DNA from: Sphingomonadaceae bacterium
GTDB lineage: Bacteria > Pseudomonadota > Alphaproteobacteria > Sphingomonadales > Sphingomonadaceae
Assembly (NCBI GenBank): GCA_019239915.1
Contig: JAFAZF010000065.1
Location: 22,812-86,811 of the forward strand
Direction: 5' to 3'
DNA length: 64,000 bases
Positions 43,183-51,644 of this stretch are shown one piece after another. The position numbers were made by a program, and so were the translations under genes. Numbering within the stretch: the stretch's first letter is position 1; each line of letters starts with the position of its first letter. The notes below the pieces were generated by a model. The model saw nothing but the letters and a program-made list of their open reading frames with translations, did not search any database and was not told the origin of the DNA.

Positions 43183-44121
43183 ATGGTGTCGCGGGACTCG
43201 GTTGGTCAGGCCCAATCTACGGCCGAACGACCACTTTATGCCTGCATCGAGGCCGGCGGCACCAAGTGGAACCTCGCGGTCGCGTGCGAGCGGTCCGCGC
43301 TGCTGCGCACCGCACGCGTGGCGACGACCACGCCGGTGGCGACGATCGGCGAGTCGCTCGCCTTTTTCGACGCCGCGCGGAGTGAGCTCGGGCCGATCGC
43401 CGCGATCGGCATCGCCAGCTTCGGGCCGCTCGACATCGATCGGGCCTCGCCGAATTGGGGCCATATCCTGCGCACGCCGAAGCCGGGCTGGACGGGCGCC
43501 GACGTCGTCACGCCGTTTACCGATGCGCTGGGCTGTCCCGCCGGACTCGACACCGACGTCAACGGCGCCGCGCTGGCCGAGGGGCTGTGGGGCGCGGCGC
43601 GCGGCTGTCGCAGCGCGACCTACGTCACCGTCGGCACCGGCATCGGCGGCGGCGCGCTGATCGGCGGACACACGCTGCGGGGCCACGGCCACCCGGAAAT
43701 GGGGCACATCGCGGTGCATCGCCATCCCGAGGACGATTTCGCCGGTAGTTGCCCGTTCCACGGCGATTGCCTCGAAGGCGTCGCGAACGGCCCGGCGATC
43801 AACGCGCGCTGGGGCTGCTCGCTTTCCGAGCTGCCGGAAGACCACCCCGGCAGGGCGATCATCGCTTATTATCTGGCGCAGCTCGCGGTCGGGCAGCTCG
43901 CGATGCTCGCTTCCGATCGTATCGTCGTCGGTGGCGGCGTGCTCGCGACGCCGGGGCTGCTGGCGCGCATCCGCGCGGAGGCGGAGCGGCTCGCCGCGGG
44001 CTATTTCGGCACGCGCGATTTCGATGCGCTGATCGTGCCGCCGGCGCTGGGCGACGACGCCGGCGTGCTCGGCGCGCTGGCGCTCGCGATGCGCGTCGTC
44101 GGGGCCGATACTGGAGCTTGA
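43183..44121 (+). CDS. ROK-family sugar kinase (fructokinase-like)
   Basis: A 312-residue ATP-dependent hexose kinase. The phosphate loop is IEAGGTKWNLAV, followed by GIASFGPLDID, the catalytic Asp in LDTDVNGAALAEG, VTVGTGIGGGALIGG and the zinc-binding GHPEMGHIAV with CPFHGDCLEG. That His/Cys arrangement and the EAGGTK start are those of ROK fructokinases (ScrK/GmuE type). The start is either ATG 43168 or ATG 43183; the second has AAGGCGG upstream. It sits alone upstream of tRNA-Ala; no sugar transporter is adjacent. Fructose as substrate is inference. Confidence 0.9.
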   Translation: MVSRDSVGQAQSTAERPLYACIEAGGTKWNLAVACERSALLRTARVATTTPVATIGESLAFFDAARSELGPIAAIGIASFGPLDIDRASPNWGHILRTPKPGWTGADVVTPFTDALGCPAGLDTDVNGAALAEGLWGAARGCRSATYVTVGTGIGGGALIGGHTLRGHGHPEMGHIAVHRHPEDDFAGSCPFHGDCLEGVANGPAINARWGCSLSELPEDHPGRAIIAYYLAQLAVGQLAMLASDRIVVGGGVLATPGLLARIRAEAERLAAGYFGTRDFDALIVPPALGDDAGVLGALALAMRVVGADTGA

Positions 44122-44171
44122 CGTCGCCGGCGGGGACTACAGGATCGTGCTTCGGGATCAGTCAACAGGCG

Positions 44172-44247
44172 TGGTGGAGCTGAGGGGAATCGAACCCCTG
44201 ACCTCTGCAGTGCGATTGCAGCGCTCTCCCATCTGAGCTACAGCCCC
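44172..44247 (-). tRNA. tRNA-Ala (anticodon CGC)
   Basis: A 76-nt cloverleaf with the CCA end encoded (44172-44174). Acceptor stem GGGGCTG/CAGCTCC, D arm GCTC...GAGC, anticodon stem CTGCA/TGCAG with loop ATCGCAC (anticodon CGC, reading GCG), and T loop GGGGTTCGATTCCCC. GCG is a very common Ala codon in this GC-rich genome. Confidence 0.95.
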
Positions 44248-44375
44248 GCACCTGTCGAGAGGCGCCCTCTAGCGGCGCATATCGCGCGATGCAACGCCGC
44301 ATCGCGCTCCACACCGAAATGCCCGCCGATCGCGCACCGTTCGTCGCAGAGCGGCGCTTTGTCCGCATCGAAATC

Positions 44376-44401
44376 GGAACCTGAGTTAAGTCCTGCCGGT
44401 T
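44376..44401 (+). promoter_or_regulatory. candidate EcfG (general stress sigma) promoter
   Basis: GGAAC (44376-44380), 17-base spacer, GGTT (44398-44401) compares with the alphaproteobacterial EcfG consensus GGAAC-N16/17-CGTT, one mismatch. It lies 70 bases before the DUF2171 gene, a kind of gene often in the general stress regulon. Confidence 0.5.
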
Positions 44402-44469
44402 TTCACGCTGGTCGCGGACGACGCCGCAGGCGCCCGCGCGCCCCTTGAAAACGGCAGAGGAAGCTCATC

Positions 44470-45441
44470 ATGGGATATGATCGCAGCAGCGGCTACGGCC
44501 GCGAAGGCTATGGCTACGGCTCGCTCTATGGGCCGGGACGTCGCCCCGAGCGCGATGGCCGCGGCGACTATGGCCGGTACGACGAGGGCAACCGCGGCTA
44601 TCGCGGCCGCTCCGATCGCGACTATGATCGCGACCGCTATGCGCGCGACCGCGACTATGATCCGGAGGATCGCGGCTTCTTCGAGCGCGCCGGCGACGAG
44701 GTCCGCTCCTGGTTCGGCGACGACGAGGCCGAGCGCCGCCGCCGCGAGGACGATCGCTACGACGAGCGCCGGTCGCGTGCCGAAGGCGGCGATCGCGGCC
44801 GCGGCTGGAGCGACGAGCGCGGCCCGCGCAGCGGGCGCGTCTCGCAGTCCGATTATGATGCGGCGTTCGCGGCGAGCTACGGCGCATTCGGCGCCTATCC
44901 GCCCGGGCTCTACGATCGCGGCGGGGCGCAGGACCGCTATCGGCAGGATCGCAACGAGACCCGCGGCCGCCACGACCACGATCCGCATTATCGCGAGTGG
45001 CGCGACCGCCAGATGGACACGCTCGATCGCGACTATGACGAATATCGTCGCGACAACCAGAGCCGCTTCAACAGCGAGTTCGGCAGCTGGCGCCAGAACC
45101 GCCAGACGCAGCGCGATTCGCTCGGCCGCGTGAAGGAGCATCAGGAGGTCGTCGGCTCCGACGGCGAGCATATCGGCACCGTCGATCATGTCCGCGGCGA
45201 TCGCATCCTGCTGACCAAGACCGACAAGGATGCCGGCGGCCACCATCACTCGATCCCTTCGGCGTGGATCCGCAACGTCGGCGACAAGGTCGAGGTATCG
45301 AAGACCGCGGACGAGGCGCAACGCGCCTGGCGCGAGGAGCAGGACCAGAACGAGCAGGGTGGCCTGTTCGGCGGCAATCGCGACAATGATCGCGACCGCG
45401 GCACCACCAACCTCAACCGGAGCTTCTCCGGCACCTATTGA
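44470..45441 (+). CDS. DUF2171 domain-containing protein with Arg/Asp/Tyr/Gly-rich N-terminus
   Basis: A 323-residue, very hydrophilic protein. The first 120 residues are low-complexity Arg/Asp/Tyr/Gly (DRDYDRDRYARDRDYDPEDR) around SWFGDDEAERRRRED, a motif seen in sphingomonad stress proteins. Residues about 215-285 (VKEHQEVVGSDGEHIGTVDH, then GDRILLTKTD) form the DUF2171/PRC-barrel-like domain. The tail is Asn/Arg/Asp-rich. The role is unknown; abundance in desiccation or stationary phase is plausible given the EcfG-like promoter. GAGGAAG precedes the ATG, and a strong intrinsic terminator follows the stop. Confidence 0.8.
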   Translation: MGYDRSSGYGREGYGYGSLYGPGRRPERDGRGDYGRYDEGNRGYRGRSDRDYDRDRYARDRDYDPEDRGFFERAGDEVRSWFGDDEAERRRREDDRYDERRSRAEGGDRGRGWSDERGPRSGRVSQSDYDAAFAASYGAFGAYPPGLYDRGGAQDRYRQDRNETRGRHDHDPHYREWRDRQMDTLDRDYDEYRRDNQSRFNSEFGSWRQNRQTQRDSLGRVKEHQEVVGSDGEHIGTVDHVRGDRILLTKTDKDAGGHHHSIPSAWIRNVGDKVEVSKTADEAQRAWREEQDQNEQGGLFGGNRDNDRDRGTTNLNRSFSGTY

Positions 45442-45473
45442 TCCGCCGGGCGGAAACGCCGCCGATCCTGGAG

Positions 45474-45503
45474 CCCCGGCCGCAGCGATGCGGCCGGGGT
45501 TTT
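45474..45503 (+). terminator. intrinsic terminator after the DUF2171 gene
   Basis: CCCCGGCCGCA / TGCGGCCGGGG form a perfect 11-bp stem with a GCGA loop followed by TTTT. It is duplicated with small changes at 46197-46226. Confidence 0.9.
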
Positions 45504-45620
45504 GCCGCGGCACGGTCGGGAAGGTGGCTGGCCGACAAACGCCGCGGGCGCCTGCTTTGCGTCGCCGGCTCATCGCTGTAAATCATCCCGCAAAGAAGTG
45601 TGCGAACAGGAGGGGCAGGG

Positions 45621-45998
45621 ATGGAGCAAGCGGGGAGTTTCAGTGTCTCGTGGGATCAGGACGACGGAATACTGATCGCGCGCATGACAGGTTTTTGGAC
45701 GTTCGACACGGTGCAGGCATTCCGCGCGCTGTTGTTTCGGCGCATCGCCGAACGACCGAGTCAGCCGTTCGGGATGCTGACCGATCTGAGCGACCATCCG
45801 GTCCAATCGCAAGCGGTACACGAAGCGGTGACCAAACTCGCGCAGGAATTGCGGGAGCGCGGGATGGAGCGCGGTGCCGCCGTTCTCAGCCCCTCCACAT
45901 TGAGTCGCATGCAGGTCGGGCGTTCCGCCGAGCAGGCAGGCGCCGCCGCTCAGTTTTTCTCCACCGAGGCGGAGGCACTCGCTTATCTTCGCTCCTGA
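45621..45998 (+). CDS. hypothetical protein, possible STAS/SpoIIAA-like fold
   Basis: A 125-residue soluble protein with GGAGGGG about nine bases before ATG 45621. The pattern of a beta-rich start (FSVSWDQDDGILIARMTGFW), a helix (TFDTVQAFRALLFRRIAE), a strand (PFGMLTDLSD), a helix and FFSTEAEALAYL resembles SpoIIAA-like/STAS-like proteins found in many bacteria. No phosphorylatable serine motif is obvious. It lies between the DUF2171 gene terminator and a duplicated copy of that terminator, so it may have been captured between the two copies. Function unknown. Confidence 0.65.
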   Translation: MEQAGSFSVSWDQDDGILIARMTGFWTFDTVQAFRALLFRRIAERPSQPFGMLTDLSDHPVQSQAVHEAVTKLAQELRERGMERGAAVLSPSTLSRMQVGRSAEQAGAAAQFFSTEAEALAYLRS

Positions 45999-46106
45999 GC
46001 GGCAGCTGCGTCCGCCGGACGCGCGGTGCTATCGCCGCCGCGCCTCTCTTACGCCGGGCGAAGCCTCGGTAGCGGTTGCACACGCGGCGATGATGATGGC
46101 CTCCAG

Positions 46107-46196
46107 CGATTATGTCCGCGGCGACCGCATCCTGCTGAACCGGAGCTTCTCGGCTGTCTGTTGACCGGCCGGGCGGAAACGCCGCGGCTCGTGGAG
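46107..46196 (+). pseudogene. decayed partial duplicate of the DUF2171 gene 3' end
   Basis: 46107-46140 matches 45183-45216 of the DUF2171 gene at about 31 of 34 bases (TATGTCCGCGGCGACCGCAT), and 46141-46190 matches the last codons and 3' flank from about 45418 (CGGAGCTTCTC..., GGGCGGAAACGCCG). The middle is deleted and no frame remains. It is followed by a copy of the gene's terminator. Confidence 0.75.
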
Positions 46197-46226
46197 CCCC
46201 GGCCGCGGCGATGCGGCCGGGGTTTT
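46197..46226 (+). terminator. duplicated intrinsic terminator
   Basis: CCCCGGCCGC / GCGGCCGGGG with TTTT, a second copy of the terminator at 45474. It now lies 7 bases from the stop of the convergent clc gene and could stop transcription from the left. Confidence 0.85.
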
Positions 46227-46233
46227 CATGCCG

Positions 46234-47568
46234 TCAGTGCGTGGCGCCGAAGCCGCGCGAAAGGCCGTGGTAGAGCCGCTCGCGGCAGACCAGGCTGGAG
46301 GTCGCATCGGCGACGAGCGCGGTGGCGAGCAGCGGCAGCAGCAGGCCGTGGCTCGCCGTCGCCTCCGAGATGATCACGACGGCGGTGAGCGGCGCGCGGA
46401 CAACGCCGGTGAAGTAGCCGATCATTCCAAGCAGCACGACCGGACCGGCCGCGGCGGCGGGAAACAGCGCGCGCAGCAGGTCGCCGAGCCCGGCGCCCGT
46501 CGCGAGCGAGGGCGCGAAGATGCCGCCCGGCATGCCCGAGACCGCGGTCGCCAGCGTCGCCGCGAACTTGGCCGGGCCGAACCACCAGCGCGCGCCCTGG
46601 CCGGCGATGATCAGCCGCGCAGGCAGGTAGCCGGTGCCCCACGTCGTCTCGGTCGCGCAACCGATCGCGGCCACGATCAGTCCGGCGCCGAGCGCGAACA
46701 GCACCGGATGCGCGCGCAGCGCGGCGAAGGGCCGTCGGCGCGATCCCGCGAAAGCGAGCATCAGCCGCGAGAACAGCCCGCCCGTCAGCCCGCCGCTGAC
46801 CCCGGCGACCAGCGTCGTCGCGATCGCGCGGCCGATCGGCAGCGTGTCGCCCATCGCGCCGAAATAGACATAGTCGCCGGCGATGCCGAGGCTGACCATG
46901 CCCGAGATCAGCACCGCCGTCATGACCAGCAGCGTCATGCGCTGCTCATAGGCGGCGGCGAGCTCCTCGATCGCGAAGGTGACGCCGGCAAGCGGCGTGT
47001 TGAACGCCGCTGCGACACCCGCGGCGCCGCCGGCGACCATCACCGAGGCTTTGACCGGCACGCGGAAGACGCGGTGCGCATAGGCCATGATCGTCGCCGA
47101 GACCTGCACCGTCGGCCCTTCGCGGCCGACCGAGGCGCCCACCAGCAGCCCCACAAGGGTCAGCGCGAACTTCGCCGCCGCGGTGCGTGCCGAGGCGAGC
47201 GAGCGCATCGCCTCGTCCGGATCGAAGCGCGCCGCGATGATCTGGGGAATGCCGGAGCCGCGCGCATCCGGCGCGTAGCGGCGCGTCAGCCACACCAATG
47301 CGCCGAACGCCATGGGGGTGATGATCAGCGCCGCCAGCGGCCAGCGCTGGTGGCCCTCGAGGAACAGCCGGTTCGCGATGTCAGCCAGCCGCGCGAACAG
47401 CAGCGCCGCGAGACCGAGCGTGACCGCGCCCGAGAGAATCGCGGCGCGCTTGCGCCACACCGGCGCGGTCGGCCCGTGACGGCGGCCGAGGACGCGGATG
47501 CGGTCGATGCGGCGGCGGCGATTGGCACGGGGGTCATGGGGATCGGCAGACGCAACGGGTTCGGACAT
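46234..47568 (-). CDS. CLC-family chloride channel / H+-Cl- antiporter
   Basis: A 444-residue inner-membrane protein of the CLC family with the three filter motifs in order: GSGIPQIIAA, GREGPTVQ and GGIFAPSLATGAGLG. The external glutamate of GREGP, needed for proton exchange, is present, which supports an antiporter rather than a pure channel. There are no cytoplasmic CBS domains. The first 35 residues are Arg-rich and cytoplasmic. It stands alone. ClcA-type exchangers assist acid tolerance; here that is inference. Confidence 0.93.
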   Translation of the reverse strand: MSEPVASADPHDPRANRRRRIDRIRVLGRRHGPTAPVWRKRAAILSGAVTLGLAALLFARLADIANRLFLEGHQRWPLAALIITPMAFGALVWLTRRYAPDARGSGIPQIIAARFDPDEAMRSLASARTAAAKFALTLVGLLVGASVGREGPTVQVSATIMAYAHRVFRVPVKASVMVAGGAAGVAAAFNTPLAGVTFAIEELAAAYEQRMTLLVMTAVLISGMVSLGIAGDYVYFGAMGDTLPIGRAIATTLVAGVSGGLTGGLFSRLMLAFAGSRRRPFAALRAHPVLFALGAGLIVAAIGCATETTWGTGYLPARLIIAGQGARWWFGPAKFAATLATAVSGMPGGIFAPSLATGAGLGDLLRALFPAAAAGPVVLLGMIGYFTGVVRAPLTAVVIISEATASHGLLLPLLATALVADATSSLVCRERLYHGLSRGFGATH

Positions 47569-47702
47569 GCCATCGCCTTAGCCAGCGGCGCGCGGCCGCG
47601 CACCCTCGGAAGCCTGCAAACACGCTGCAGCCACCGCGAGCGGGCGAGAAAAAGCGCGACGTTCGCTGCCGTTCGCGGCGCGCCGTCGGTCAGCGCGCGC
47701 GA

Positions 47703-48614
47703 TCAGGCGTCGGCGCCGGCCGCGAAGGTGTCGCACTGCGCGGGGTCGCCGCTGTCGAGGCCCTTCTTCAGCCATTCGACGCGCTGCGCCGAGGTGCCGT
47801 GGGTAAAGCTGTCGGGGACGACGCGGCCCTGCGCTTCCTTCTGCAGCGTGTCGTCGCCGATCGCGTTGGCGGCGCGCAGGCCTTCCTCGATGTCGCCGGG
47901 ATCGAGCCGGTCCTTGTTGCGGTTGCCCCACACGCCGGCGAAGCAATCGGCCTGCAGCTCCATGCGCACCTGAAGCGCGTTGCCTTGCGTGCTGCTCGCC
48001 TGCTCCTGCTGGGCGCGGACCTTGTCGGCGATGCCGAGCAGATATTGGATGTGATGGCCATATTCGTGCGCGATCACATAGGCCTGCGCGAAATCACCGG
48101 CGGCGTGGAAGCGCGTGTCGAGTTCGCGGAAGAATTCGGTGTCGAGATAGATGCGGTTATCGGTCGGGCAGTAGAACGGGCCCATCGCCGATTGCGCGGC
48201 GCCGCAGCCGGACATGCCGTTACCCGCATAGAAGATCAGGTCGGCCGGAAAGAACTTGACGCCCTGCTGTTGCATGATCGGGCCCCAGGTGTCCTCGGCG
48301 CTGGCGAGCACGCGGCAGGAGAAGGCGCTCGCCGCATCGGCGCCGCAGGCCTTCTGTGCCACCGCGTGGCCCACCTGCGTCTGCTGGCCGCCCGAACCGA
48401 CCTGGCTGCCGCCGCCGCCGACCAGCGACAGCGGGTTGCCGCCGAACAGGAACATCAGCAGGAAGAGCAGGAGCACGCCGCCGATACCGAAGCGGCTGGC
48501 GATCAGGAAGAGCAGTCCGCCACCGCCGCCGGCGAGGTTGAATCCACCGCCGCCGAAATTCTCGCCGCGCTGATCGCCGACATTGTCGCTTTCCCGATAG
48601 TCGTCGAGCCGCAT
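47703..48614 (-). CDS. neutral zinc metallopeptidase (YpfJ/KPN_02809 family)
   Basis: A 303-residue protein: RLDDYRESDNVGDQRG at the start and a glycine-rich segment, one membrane helix (about 43-58, IGGVLLLFLLMFLFGG), then an external domain with the zinc motif AHEYGHH (183-187 core) and a third ligand likely in ELQADCFAGVW. Cys pairs (CGADAASAFSC, CGAAQ/YCPTD) suggest an oxidising compartment. Family function is not established. ATG 48614 has GAGGAG upstream; the longer frame runs into a family B repeat. Confidence 0.9.
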   Translation of the reverse strand: MRLDDYRESDNVGDQRGENFGGGGFNLAGGGGGLLFLIASRFGIGGVLLLFLLMFLFGGNPLSLVGGGGSQVGSGGQQTQVGHAVAQKACGADAASAFSCRVLASAEDTWGPIMQQQGVKFFPADLIFYAGNGMSGCGAAQSAMGPFYCPTDNRIYLDTEFFRELDTRFHAAGDFAQAYVIAHEYGHHIQYLLGIADKVRAQQEQASSTQGNALQVRMELQADCFAGVWGNRNKDRLDPGDIEEGLRAANAIGDDTLQKEAQGRVVPDSFTHGTSAQRVEWLKKGLDSGDPAQCDTFAAGADA

Positions 48615-48671
48615 GGGGTGTCTCCTCGGCGGGGATAATGCCCGGTTGTGGAGGTGGTTGCACCAACGATC

Positions 48672-48770
48672 TCCCCTCCCTGGAAGAGAGGGGCGGGGGT
48701 GGGTAGAGAGCGGTCGAGCGCTCCGCCTAGAAGCAACCCACCCCAACCCCTCCCTTCCAGGGAGGGGCTT
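48672..48770. repeat. family B inverted-arm element (short copy 4)
   Basis: Left arm CCCCTCCCTGGAAGAGAGGG with GCGGGGGTGGGT, core AGAGAGCGGTCGAGCGCTCC with GCCTAGAAGCA, right arm ACCCACCCCAACCCCTCCC with TTCCAGGGAGGGG. It lies between the divergent ypfJ-like and patatin genes. Confidence 0.87.
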
Positions 48771-48846
48771 CAGAAAGGGAGCGCGTCACCCAACTGTCAC
48801 TGCTGCGCTCTTGATGCGCCGCAACATTAGCCTCACAAGCGACGCC

Positions 48847-50043
48847 ATGTCGGAAGCCGATCCGAAGCGACGCCATTCCCGCGCGGCCGCGCCGCTGCCG
48901 TTGCCCGACCAGGTCGCGCTGGTGCTGCAGGGCGGCGGCGCGCTGGGTGCGTTTCAGGGCGGCGTCTACGAGGCGCTGCACGCCGCCGCGATCGAGGTGG
49001 ACTGGGTTGCCGGTATCTCGATCGGCGCGGTCAACGCCGCGCTGATCGCCGGCAACCCGCCCGAGCGCCGCGTGGAGGCCCTCCGGGCCTTCTGGGACAA
49101 GGTGACCGGCGCGCTGCCCGATTTCCCGATCTGGCCGAGCGAGCGGATGCGCGAGCTCGTCCACGAATGGGCGGCGGGGATCGTGATGGCGGCGGGCGTG
49201 CCCGGCATGTTCGCGCCGCGGCTCGTGCCGCCGATGCTGGCGCCGCCGGGGACGGCGCAGGCACTGAGCTTCTACGATACCGCGCCGCTGCGCGCGACGC
49301 TCGACGCGCTCGTCGACTGGGATCTGCTCAACGACGGGCCGGTGCGGCTGTCGGTCGGCGCGGTCGAGCTCGCGACCGGCAACTTCTCCTATTTCGACAC
49401 GACCGAAGTACGGATCGACGCGCGCCACATCATGGCCTCGGGCGCGCTGCCGCCCGGCTTCCCGCCGGTTGAGATCGACGGCAAGCTGTGGTGGGACGGC
49501 GGGCTCGTCTCGAACACGCCACTCACGCACATCCTCGCCAACCAGCGCGAGGACATGCTCGTCTTCCAGGTCGACCTGTTCTCGGCGGCGGCGCCGGTGC
49601 CGCGCACGATCATGGACGTGTTCGCGCGCGAGAAGGAGATCCGCTTCTCGAGCCGCACGCGGATGGTGACCGACGAGCTGCTGCGGTTGCGCAAGGAGCG
49701 CGAGCGCATCCGCCGCCTCGTCGCCAAGCTGCCGCCGGAGCTCGCCGACGATCCCGACGCCCGTGCGCTGGCGTGCGCGGCGCAGGAACATGCCGTCAAC
49801 GTCGTCCACCTGATCTATCGCGCGAACGGCTGGGAAGGCGGCGCGCGCGATTTCGAATTCTCGGCGCGGACGCGCACCGAGCATTGGCAGGCCGGCCGTG
49901 CCGCCGTCGCCGAGACGATCGACAGGGCCAGCCTGATCGCCACCAACATCGCCGACGGCAAGACGGCGGCATTCGATCTCACCAAGTCCCCTCTCCCGCA
50001 AGCGGGAGAGGCAGGGGCCCGCCGCGAAGCGGTGGGAGGGTGA
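48847..50043 (+). CDS. patatin-like phospholipase (DUF3734 C-terminal domain)
   Basis: A 398-residue acyl hydrolase. The oxyanion hole GGGALGAFQGG (about 29-39) precedes the nucleophile elbow GISIG with Ser58; the catalytic Asp is in DGGLVSNTPL. The region after about 270 (FAREKEIRFSSRTR, VVHLIYRANGWEGGARDFEFS) is the DUF3734 domain. In alphaproteobacteria this gene is usually next to bdhA, as here (65 bp), linking it to polyhydroxybutyrate or its granules by association. The last 18 residues (SPLPQAGEAGARREAVGG) are encoded by a family C repeat. An ATG at 48814 is an alternative start. Confidence 0.88.
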   Translation: MSEADPKRRHSRAAAPLPLPDQVALVLQGGGALGAFQGGVYEALHAAAIEVDWVAGISIGAVNAALIAGNPPERRVEALRAFWDKVTGALPDFPIWPSERMRELVHEWAAGIVMAAGVPGMFAPRLVPPMLAPPGTAQALSFYDTAPLRATLDALVDWDLLNDGPVRLSVGAVELATGNFSYFDTTEVRIDARHIMASGALPPGFPPVEIDGKLWWDGGLVSNTPLTHILANQREDMLVFQVDLFSAAAPVPRTIMDVFAREKEIRFSSRTRMVTDELLRLRKERERIRRLVAKLPPELADDPDARALACAAQEHAVNVVHLIYRANGWEGGARDFEFSARTRTEHWQAGRAAVAETIDRASLIATNIADGKTAAFDLTKSPLPQAGEAGARREAVGG

Positions 50044-50091
50044 GGGCGCGCCGTTAGAACAAGACCCTCTCCCGCGAAGGCGGGAGAGGGA
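49988..50091. repeat. palindromic repeat, family C (copy 2)
   Basis: CCCTCTCCCGCAAGCGGGAG with AGG and CCCTCTCCCGCGAAGGCGGG with AGAGGG flank CCGCCGCGAAGCGGTGGGAG. It overlaps the last codons of the patatin gene and fills the space before bdhA. Confidence 0.85.
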
Positions 50092-50108
50092 GTGACGAAG
50101 GAGAACCC

Positions 50109-50894
50109 ATGTTCCTCAAAGGCAAGTCCGCGCTGATCACCGGCTCCACCTCGGGCATCGGGCTCGCTTACGCCAAGGCGCTCGCTGCCGAGGGCGCAGC
50201 GATCGCGATCAACGGCTTCGGCGATGCCGCCGCGATCGAGCAGGAGCGCGCCGGCCTTGAAGCGACGAGCGGCGCCAAGGCGATCTATCTCGGGCAGGAT
50301 CTCACCAAGACCGATCAGGTCGAGGCAATGATGGCGGCGGCGGCGGACGCGTTCGGCGGCATCGACATCCTGATCAACAACGCCGGCATCCAGCATGTCG
50401 CGCCGGTCGAGGAGTTCCCGGTCGATCAGTGGAACCTGATCATCGCGCTCAACCTCAATTCCGCCTTCCACACCACCCGGCTCGCGGTGCCTTACATGAA
50501 GGCGCAGAAGTGGGGCCGGATCATCCAGACCGCGAGCGCGCATTCGCTCACCGCCTCGCCGTTCAAGTCCGCCTATGTCACCGCCAAGCACGGCCTCGCC
50601 GGCTTCACCAAGACGATCGCGCTCGAGCTCGCGACGTTCGGGGTGACGGCGAACTGCATCTCACCCGGCTATGTCTGGACGCCGCTTGTCGAAAAGCAGA
50701 TCCCCGATACGATGAAGGCGCGCGGGCTGACGCGCGAGCAGGTGATGAACGACGTGCTGCTCGCCGGCCAGCCGACCAAGCAGTTCGTCACCGCCGAACA
50801 GGTGGCGGCGATGGCCGTCTATCTCTGCCGCGACGAGGCGAGCAACATCACCGGCGCCAACCTCTCGATCGACGGCGGCTGGACCGCGCAATAG
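50109..50894 (+). CDS. bdhA: 3-hydroxybutyrate dehydrogenase
   Basis: A 261-residue SDR that interconverts 3-hydroxybutyrate and acetoacetate in PHB breakdown. Cofactor motif TGSTSGIG is at 11-18, NNAG about 90-93, and Tyr156/Lys160 in SAYVTAKHGLAGF. HSLTASPFKSAYV and the stretch CISPGYVWTPLVEKQIPD are specific to this dehydrogenase, as is the C-terminal ITGANLSIDGGWTAQ. It follows the patatin gene on the same strand, and AAGGAG precedes its ATG. Confidence 0.93.
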   Translation: MFLKGKSALITGSTSGIGLAYAKALAAEGAAIAINGFGDAAAIEQERAGLEATSGAKAIYLGQDLTKTDQVEAMMAAAADAFGGIDILINNAGIQHVAPVEEFPVDQWNLIIALNLNSAFHTTRLAVPYMKAQKWGRIIQTASAHSLTASPFKSAYVTAKHGLAGFTKTIALELATFGVTANCISPGYVWTPLVEKQIPDTMKARGLTREQVMNDVLLAGQPTKQFVTAEQVAAMAVYLCRDEASNITGANLSIDGGWTAQ

Positions 50895-50913
50895 GCAGAC
50901 GGCCCGTTGCCTT

Positions 50914-50990
50914 CGTCATTCCTGCGAAGGCGGGAATCCATAACCTCGAGTGCCAGAGAATAGGGATCTCCGCCTTCGCGGGGATGACGG
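50914..50990. repeat. palindromic repeat, family E (diverged copy)
   Basis: CGTCATTCCTGCGAAGGCGG with GAATCC and the inverse GGATCTCCGCCTTCGCGGGG with ATGACG form the arms. It lies between bdhA and the ICMT-like gene. Confidence 0.8.
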
Positions 50991-51047
50991 ATGAGCCAGA
51001 GGGGGCCGTCTGGTCAGTTTACCGTCGTAGTTCTACGCTCCCGGGTC

Positions 51048-51644
51048 ATGACCCCACCACTTGCCGCGCTCTACATCCTCTGGACCTTGTGGGGCCTGAG
51101 CTGGCTCGCCGCGAGCCTGTGGTCGGGCCGTACGGTGGCGCGGCCGGCGCTACGGGGCGAGTTCGGCTATCGGCTGCTGACGTTCGCCGGCTGGGTGCTG
51201 CTGCTCGGATCGGCGTGGGTGCGGCGATCGGATGGCGTCGCTACGCCGGCGGACAAGCTGATCGGCGTGCTGTGGCGGCTGCCCACGCCGCTCGAATGGA
51301 CCATGGTCGTGCTGCTGGCCGCCGGCATCGCCTTCGCCTGGTGGGCGCGGATCACGCTCGGCCGGCTGTGGTCGGCGCGGATCACGCGCAAGGAGGATCA
51401 CCGCGTCATCGACAGCGGCCCGTATCGCCTTGTCCGCCATCCGATCTACACCGGTCTGCTGCTCGGCGCGATCGCGACCGCCGGGCTGCGCGGCACCGTG
51501 CTGACGACGATCGGGCTGCCGCTGTTTGTGGTCGGCTATGTCATGAAGGCGCGCATCGAGGAGCGGCTGCTGCGCGACAGCCTCGGTGACGACTACGAAG
51601 CCTATGCCGCGCGCGTGCCGATGCTGGTGCCATTTATCGGCTGA
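51048..51644 (+). CDS. isoprenylcysteine carboxyl methyltransferase (ICMT) family membrane protein
   Basis: A 198-residue protein with about five membrane helices. The C-terminal half carries the family pattern GPYRLVRHPIYTGLLLGAIA and the end segment ARIEERLLRDSLGDDYEAYAARV, which bind AdoMet and the membrane-embedded substrate in this superfamily. Bacterial members act on unknown small lipids or thiols; there is no prenylated protein substrate to infer. ATG 51048 follows the family E repeat without a strong ribosome-binding site; 19 more codons are open upstream. Confidence 0.82.
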   Translation: MTPPLAALYILWTLWGLSWLAASLWSGRTVARPALRGEFGYRLLTFAGWVLLLGSAWVRRSDGVATPADKLIGVLWRLPTPLEWTMVVLLAAGIAFAWWARITLGRLWSARITRKEDHRVIDSGPYRLVRHPIYTGLLLGAIATAGLRGTVLTTIGLPLFVVGYVMKARIEERLLRDSLGDDYEAYAARVPMLVPFIG

